Part shown: one piece after another, positions 59,740 through 64,000 of the stretch
Position numbering within the stretch: the stretch's first letter is position 1
How the letters are laid out: the number at the start of each line of letters is the position of its first letter
Assembly (NCBI GenBank): GCA_024710355.1
Contig: JANJUX010000043.1
Location: 62,001-126,000 of the forward strand
Reading direction: 5' to 3'
Source: Candidatus Rifleibacteriota bacterium
GTDB lineage: Bacteria > Muiribacteriota > Ozemobacteria > Ozemobacterales > Ozemobacteraceae
Length of the DNA: 64,000 bases
Translations under genes and position numbers: made by a program
The notes under the pieces: generated by a model
Seen by the model: only the letters and a program-made list of their open reading frames with translations
The model's database searches: none
What the model was told of the DNA's origin: nothing

Positions 59740-61665
59740 ATGACCGGCGAAAAACCAAAAAGCAGCTTTCAAAAAGCCTGGCACATTCAGGTGCCGGGGC
59801 TGAAGCTGCTCGATTTCGCCAGCGATCACCACAGCTTTGTCACTTACGACGACCAGCTGATTCTGCGGCTTTTCAACAGCCAGGGCCAGGAACTCTGGCA
59901 CCGCAGCCCCGGGCAGGAACTCGTTTCTATCTCGCTGGCCGATACCCTTGAGGTGCTGGCAGTCGATAACGACAAGCACTCGTTGCTTTTCGGCCCCGAA
60001 GGGGCAACTCTCTGGCGCAAGCGCCCGTTTCCGGCAGCCATTGGCAAGATCAGCGCCTCCGGCGATTCTTTTGCCTTCGTTACCAGCGACCCGGCAATTA
60101 TCGGCGCCGACCGCAGCCTTAGAGTCAAATGGGCCTACCGCAATCTGATGCGCCGCCCCGCCGCCATTGCAGTTTCCGCTCTCGGCCAGACGACAGCTTT
60201 TCCATGTTTCGATGACCGTGGCGAAGGCCTGTCGGCCGTCAATCACAATGGTAAACCCTACGACGCCTTCATGGGTCTGGGCACAATAACCGACCTTGAG
60301 CTCAGCGAGGACGGTCAGGCTGTCATTGCCTTAACCGACAGCGGCAAAACTTTCTGCCTGAACCTGGTAAAGAGCTTTGGCATCTGGAAAGGCGACAAGG
60401 GCCACAAAATTACCGGCGTCTCGTTTGCTTCAAAAACCGGCGAGGCTCTGCTTTTTTCGAGTGCCGGGCAGATCATTAAACTAAACCCGGCCGGTGAACA
60501 GATCTGGGAACACTGGTTTACTGACCAGCTGCTTAAAGCATCGATCACTGCCGATGGTACCGGCATTTTCTACGCAACCGTCAGGGGCGAAATCGGTCTG
60601 CTGACGCAGGGTGGTGAGGGTCAGCACAATCAGATGACCTTTCAGGAGATTCCGGTTCAGCCTTCAACAACCGGCACTAACGCGGCCTTTCGTCGTGTCT
60701 GGGCCACCGACCTCAACGGCGGTCTTGAAAACCATACAGAACTCTGCATCTGGAAAGGCCAGGATGGCGTCGAATACAGTCTGGTCTGGGATGGAAGCGG
60801 CAAACTTTTCTGCCTCAACGACATTGGCGAAGAAATATGGCAGGAGAGATTGAGCGGCGACGAGGTTACCGCCATGTCGGTCTCAGCCGAAGCCGACCTT
60901 GCGATAATTCTTCTCAAAAACGGGGTCACCGGTTTTGATCTCTCGGGTGGTGAGGTTTTCAGATTCTTCGGGCAGTTCACCGGGGCTCACGTCTTTGACG
61001 ACGGCGCAATTCTGCTGCTCGATCAAGAGCAGAAGGTCAGATATTACCCGGCTTTCGACAATTTTTCACACGTAATAGAAACCGCCGGCCCGATTAAGGC
61101 TCTCAAACCCTTCGCCAGTCAGGCGATCGTCATCAGCGACTCCAGTTTCGGCATATTTGACAGTACCGGCATCAGCCTTTTTGAGCAGAGTTTTGACAGC
61201 CCGATAAGCTTTATCGACGGATGCTGTGCCGGCGGATATCTGGTCTGCGGCAATGAAAACGGTCTGATAACAATATTCGATACGAACTTCGAAACGGTTT
61301 TTTCTTACCGGCTGAGCGAAAAAATCATTTCGCTTACGTATAACCGCGATCAGGAATGCGTCTTTGCCGGAACGGAAACCGGCAACATTTTTGTTCTGCA
61401 GCGCCGAACCGGTCAGATGACCAGAACCAGCCTCAACGGCAAGCCTTTGCGGATTGCCGGGCACGAAGGCGGCGCCATCTTTGCCACCGATATGGACCAG
61501 CTTGCCCTGGTCAATTTTTCAGGGCAGTTGCTGGCAAACTATACCATGCCTTTCCGGCTGACACGGCTTTTGCCGAGCCACAGACGTTTCTGTATTACGG
61601 TTCTTGCAGAAGAATCGGTCATCTGTCTGGCGGCTGTCGATGAAAGCAAGACAACATCAGGATAA
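59740..61665 (+). CDS. Cytoplasmic beta-propeller repeat protein
   Basis: 641 residues from the ATG at 59740, preceded by GGAGGAAAA. No signal peptide. About eight to ten repeated four-stranded units of PQQ/WD40-like type (GQELWHRSPGQELVSISLAD, GEQIWEHWF, GEEIWQERLSGDEVTAMSV) spread along the protein. It probably works as a scaffold or sensor in the cytoplasm. No enzyme domain is attached. Followed after six bases by a GNAT acetyltransferase gene. Confidence 0.65.
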   Translation: MTGEKPKSSFQKAWHIQVPGLKLLDFASDHHSFVTYDDQLILRLFNSQGQELWHRSPGQELVSISLADTLEVLAVDNDKHSLLFGPEGATLWRKRPFPAAIGKISASGDSFAFVTSDPAIIGADRSLRVKWAYRNLMRRPAAIAVSALGQTTAFPCFDDRGEGLSAVNHNGKPYDAFMGLGTITDLELSEDGQAVIALTDSGKTFCLNLVKSFGIWKGDKGHKITGVSFASKTGEALLFSSAGQIIKLNPAGEQIWEHWFTDQLLKASITADGTGIFYATVRGEIGLLTQGGEGQHNQMTFQEIPVQPSTTGTNAAFRRVWATDLNGGLENHTELCIWKGQDGVEYSLVWDGSGKLFCLNDIGEEIWQERLSGDEVTAMSVSAEADLAIILLKNGVTGFDLSGGEVFRFFGQFTGAHVFDDGAILLLDQEQKVRYYPAFDNFSHVIETAGPIKALKPFASQAIVISDSSFGIFDSTGISLFEQSFDSPISFIDGCCAGGYLVCGNENGLITIFDTNFETVFSYRLSEKIISLTYNRDQECVFAGTETGNIFVLQRRTGQMTRTSLNGKPLRIAGHEGGAIFATDMDQLALVNFSGQLLANYTMPFRLTRLLPSHRRFCITVLAEESVICLAAVDESKTTSG

Positions 61666-61671
61666 GATAAC

Positions 61672-62136
61672 GTGCATAAAGTAACCTGCATTCAGCCAGA
61701 CCCCCAGGACTGGCAACTGCTTGAACAAATCGCCATGATCGACCAGCAGGCTTTTGGCGAAGATGGTATTTCTGTATTCAATCTTTCACAATTTACCAGA
61801 AGCGGCAGCGTTTTCTGTCTGGCGCTTGAACGCATGGTTCTTGCCGAGGCGGTGGTTCTGCGCAACCTGCACGATACCGGTGCGGTCATTTTCGCCTTCG
61901 CCGTCGACCAGAAACATCAGGGGCGCGGGTATGGCAGCCTGTTGATGCAAAGCCTCGTCGAAAAGGCAGAGGCTGCCGGAATCTCATATTTTGAGCTGAC
62001 CATGAACCCGGAAAATCGTGCAACACGCAAATTTTACAGCGATAAGGCCGGTTTCAGAAAAAAATCAGAACTTTCTCTGCATCCGCACAAAGGTGAGCCC
62101 CGCTGGCTGATGCGCCTCGACCTTGGCAAATTCTGA
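61672..62136 (+). CDS. GNAT family N-acetyltransferase
   Basis: 154 residues, GTG start. The acetyl-CoA site QGRGYGSLLM follows strand VIFAFAVDQKHQ, and ELTMNPENRATRKFYSDKAGF is the RimI-like end, so an N-terminal-amine or small-amine acetyltransferase is likely. The acceptor is unknown. It shares an operon with the propeller protein, and the amylase promoter lies over its last codons. Confidence 0.85.
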   Translation: MHKVTCIQPDPQDWQLLEQIAMIDQQAFGEDGISVFNLSQFTRSGSVFCLALERMVLAEAVVLRNLHDTGAVIFAFAVDQKHQGRGYGSLLMQSLVEKAEAAGISYFELTMNPENRATRKFYSDKAGFRKKSELSLHPHKGEPRWLMRLDLGKF

Positions 62137-62152
62137 ATAATCCTGCTATAAT
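62123..62152 (+). promoter_or_regulatory. Sigma-70 promoter of the alpha-amylase gene
   Basis: TTGGCA (62123-62128), an 18-bp spacer and TATAAT (62147-62152) with an upstream TGC extending the -10. Good match at both boxes. It overlaps the end of the GNAT gene and leaves a leader of about 95 bases before the ATG. Confidence 0.7.
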
Positions 62153-62254
62153 TTACGTACCTGCCGACACAAGCCGGTATTTTTGTTCTTTCTGCCAACA
62201 CGTCTGCACCCTTCTGATGCAGACAGGTCATAAGTCTGCCGTGGAGTAAAAAGT

Positions 62255-63610
62255 ATGCAGTTTTTACGAATGACCCGATTGCCGGTAACTTTTTTGGCAC
62301 TGCTTTGCCTGATCGCGCTCGCCTGCCCGATAATGGCCGACCCGCCCGAAAAGGTTGCCGGTGGTATTCTTCTGCAGGGTTTCGGCTGGAACAGCCAGGC
62401 TCGTGGCACACCCAGCCGCTGGTACAAGCTCATCGAAAGCCGGGCCGAAAGTCTGAAAAATCTTGGTATCGATTTCGTCTGGTTCCCGCCGGTATCGCGT
62501 TCGGTCAGCCCGCAGGGCTATCTGCCCGGCGATTATTACGACCTTGGCAGCAAAGATTCCCCGACATTCTATGGCGATTACGACCAGCTCGTTTCGGCCC
62601 TGGCAACACTGAACTCACACGGCATCGCGCCGGTCGCCGACATCGTCATCAACCACCGCTGCGCCGGCAAACAGGATAATAACGGCATCTGGAACATCTA
62701 CCACTTCCCCTCCGGCAAGGCAAAATGGGAACAGTGGGCCATCTGCTCAGGCAGTTACGGCGGCACCGGTAAACCCGACACCGGCGATAAATTTTCTCCG
62801 GCACCGGATATCGACCACACAAATGACAAAGTGCGAGAAGACATTGCCGAATGGCTCAACTGGCTGAAAAAGCTCGGCTTTAAAGGCTGGCGCTACGATT
62901 ATTCTAAAGGCTACGCCTCAAAATATGCCGGCTGGTATGATTCTAAGACCTCGCCACTCTTTTCGGTCGGCGAAGTCTGGACCAACATGAACTTTCAGGG
63001 CTCTTACCTGAAACCCGATCAGAACAGCCACCGCCAGGATCTCTGCACCTGGCTCGACGGCAATCCGAGCAAGGTTGCCTGCCTGTTCGACTTCACCACC
63101 AAAGGCATTCTTCAGGTCGCGGTAAATGGCGAATACTGGCGGCTAAAAGACTCTGAAGGCAAGCCTTCAGGCTTGATCGGATGGTGGCCGACCCGCGCCG
63201 TGACATTTCTCGACAATCACGACACCGGTTCACAGCAAAGCCACTGGCCGTTCCCAGACAAGCATGTAATGCAGGGATACGCCTACATTCTCACACACCC
63301 CGGCATCCCCTGCATATTCTGGGAGCACGTCTACGACTGGAATCTCTACAACCAGATTCAGAAGCTGATCGGAATCCGCAAGGGCAACAAGTTGCACAGC
63401 GCCAGCAAGGTCGAGATAGTCAAAGCCGAAGACGGCCTGTATGCAGCTTTGATCGACGGCAAAGTTGCCATGAAGATCGGCTCAAAAGACTGGTCACCCG
63501 CAGACGCCTCATTCAAACTTGCTGCCAGCGGCGACAACTACGCCGTCTGGAGCAAAACACCGGCCAGCAGAAAGCCTGCCGGCACCCGCCGACCCGCGCC
63601 GCGACGATAA
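62255..63610 (+). CDS. Exported alpha-amylase, GH13 plant-type (subfamily 6-like)
   Basis: 451 residues with a signal peptide ending near IMADPP. The GH13 barrel shows GILLQGFGW, ADIVINHR, the nucleophile Asp in GWRYDYSKGYA (about residue 215), acid Glu in VGEVW (about 240), and the third Asp in FLDNHDTGS (about 320). The text (QGYLPGDYYDLGS, APDIDHTND) is closest to plant and subfamily 6 amylases, which cut internal alpha-1,4 bonds. A Pro/Arg-rich tail follows. GGAG precedes the ATG by nine bases. The export signal means it acts outside the cytoplasm. Confidence 0.88.
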   Translation: MQFLRMTRLPVTFLALLCLIALACPIMADPPEKVAGGILLQGFGWNSQARGTPSRWYKLIESRAESLKNLGIDFVWFPPVSRSVSPQGYLPGDYYDLGSKDSPTFYGDYDQLVSALATLNSHGIAPVADIVINHRCAGKQDNNGIWNIYHFPSGKAKWEQWAICSGSYGGTGKPDTGDKFSPAPDIDHTNDKVREDIAEWLNWLKKLGFKGWRYDYSKGYASKYAGWYDSKTSPLFSVGEVWTNMNFQGSYLKPDQNSHRQDLCTWLDGNPSKVACLFDFTTKGILQVAVNGEYWRLKDSEGKPSGLIGWWPTRAVTFLDNHDTGSQQSHWPFPDKHVMQGYAYILTHPGIPCIFWEHVYDWNLYNQIQKLIGIRKGNKLHSASKVEIVKAEDGLYAALIDGKVAMKIGSKDWSPADASFKLAASGDNYAVWSKTPASRKPAGTRRPAPRR

Positions 63611-63634
63611 TTTTTTTCGTTAAGAGCCTCTTGA

Positions 63635-63660
63635 CCGGCCCGGATTACCGGGCCGGTTTT
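63635..63660 (+). terminator. Intrinsic terminator after the amylase gene
   Basis: Nine-base GC stem CCGGCCCGG (63635-63643) with CCGGGCCGG (63648-63656), loop ATTA, then TTTT. It also covers the stop codon of the convergent gene. Confidence 0.85.
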
Positions 63661-64000
63661 ATTATATCGCCCCAAAAGTAAATACTGGCAGGCGTTTCAA
63701 CCTGATCGATCAACTTTATCGCCATTTCGTAACTCGCCGAAAAACCGCGATAGATATGATCCAGTTCGCCGTAATGCTCAAGAACCAGCTGACGTGGGGT
63801 AAGTTCGCGCAGAATCTTATTGACCGCATCCAGGGTGACCGCCTTCTGGTCGGGGTGCCCATCTTCGTATTCCGGCCCCGGATTGCGCCAGGTGATAAAC
63901 AGCATATCTGGCGAGGGCTTTACGCCCACAAAACCCTGAGTATAGTCAGCATCGCCACAAAAGAGCAGCCTGAATACCCCGGCCAGTTCAACTTCAAAGC
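63645..64000 (-). CDS. MBL-fold metal-dependent hydrolase, C-terminal part (partial)
   Basis: 118 codons remain; the start lies beyond the right edge. The visible frame reads FEVELAGVFRLLFCGDADYTQGF, the late beta-lactamase-fold strand with the GD ligand seen in metallo-beta-lactamase superfamily hydrolases, then MLFITWRNPG and PRQLVLEHYGELDH, which fits the usual C-terminal histidine region. The HxHxDH motif would be outside the window. It stops at 63645, inside the terminator hairpin of the amylase gene. Confidence 0.6.
   Translation of the reverse strand, partial: FEVELAGVFRLLFCGDADYTQGFVGVKPSPDMLFITWRNPGPEYEDGHPDQKAVTLDAVNKILRELTPRQLVLEHYGELDHIYRGFSASYEMAIKLIDQVETPASIYFWGDIIKPAR

Overview
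The window comes from a diderm (Gram-negative) bacterium of moderate GC. Evidence for an outer membrane: a predicted beta-barrel ending in phenylalanine (54802-56703), many lipobox signal peptides, an RlpA lipoprotein, an arabinose-5-phosphate isomerase (Kdo pathway) and an alpha-2-macroglobulin next to PBP1C. The density of prepilin-like genes and large unrecognised secreted proteins would fit a deep-branching phylum such as Candidatus Riflebacteria; that is a guess and the sequence alone does not prove it. I saw no rRNA, tRNA, CRISPR array or intact insertion sequence.

Layout. 1-3374 (-): glycan operon (phosphodiester glycosidase-like protein, methyltransferase, GT2 glycosyltransferase, start of a B12-binding radical SAM protein). 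3487-4008 (-): HExxH membrane protein. 4151-9547: a regulatory block with a secreted coiled-coil protein behind a near-perfect sigma-54 promoter and two matching inverted repeats, facing an operon of a membrane-anchored protein, a histidine kinase and an NtrC-type regulator. 9712-12589 (+): kdsD and two unrecognised proteins. 12590-14336: small accessory patch with a hairpin-rich element, one broken and one intact toxin-antitoxin pair. 14351-21798 (-): ornithine carbamoyltransferase and two tandem UvrD helicase-nucleases. 21917-22942 (+): M42 peptidase.

23009-41143 (-) is an 18-kb leftward block: alpha-2-macroglobulin, an internal terminator, PBP1C, a possible lipoprotein, three related Skp/OmpH-like coiled-coil proteins placed around three prepilin-like genes, and a 1611-residue secreted protein ending at a strong terminator. 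41285-44726 (+): a degenerate alkaline-phosphatase-like protein, a probable primase/RecA-type ATPase fusion and an acylphosphatase.

44791-49070 is an AT-richer accessory segment: a deleted XRE-ImmA gene, a frameshifted DUF4411 gene, an ankyrin scrap and a GLUG-repeat lipoprotein. 49256-64000 returns to typical composition: a membrane protein, HEAT lipoprotein, B3/B4-domain protein, MurC-type ligase, a tightly overlapping envelope trio (beta-barrel, FecR/carboxypeptidase-regulatory protein, FnIII lipoprotein), LysM-M23 peptidase, DUF3465-like protein, RlpA, cytoplasmic beta-propeller, GNAT acetyltransferase, plant-type alpha-amylase and the end of an MBL-fold hydrolase.

The best candidates for undescribed biology are the Zra-like sigma-54 circuit at 4151-9547, the Skp-like/prepilin cassette at 23009-33072, the primase-like/ATPase fusion at 42549-44423 and the envelope trio at 52530-56703. 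All functional claims rest on reading translated motifs; no database search was run.
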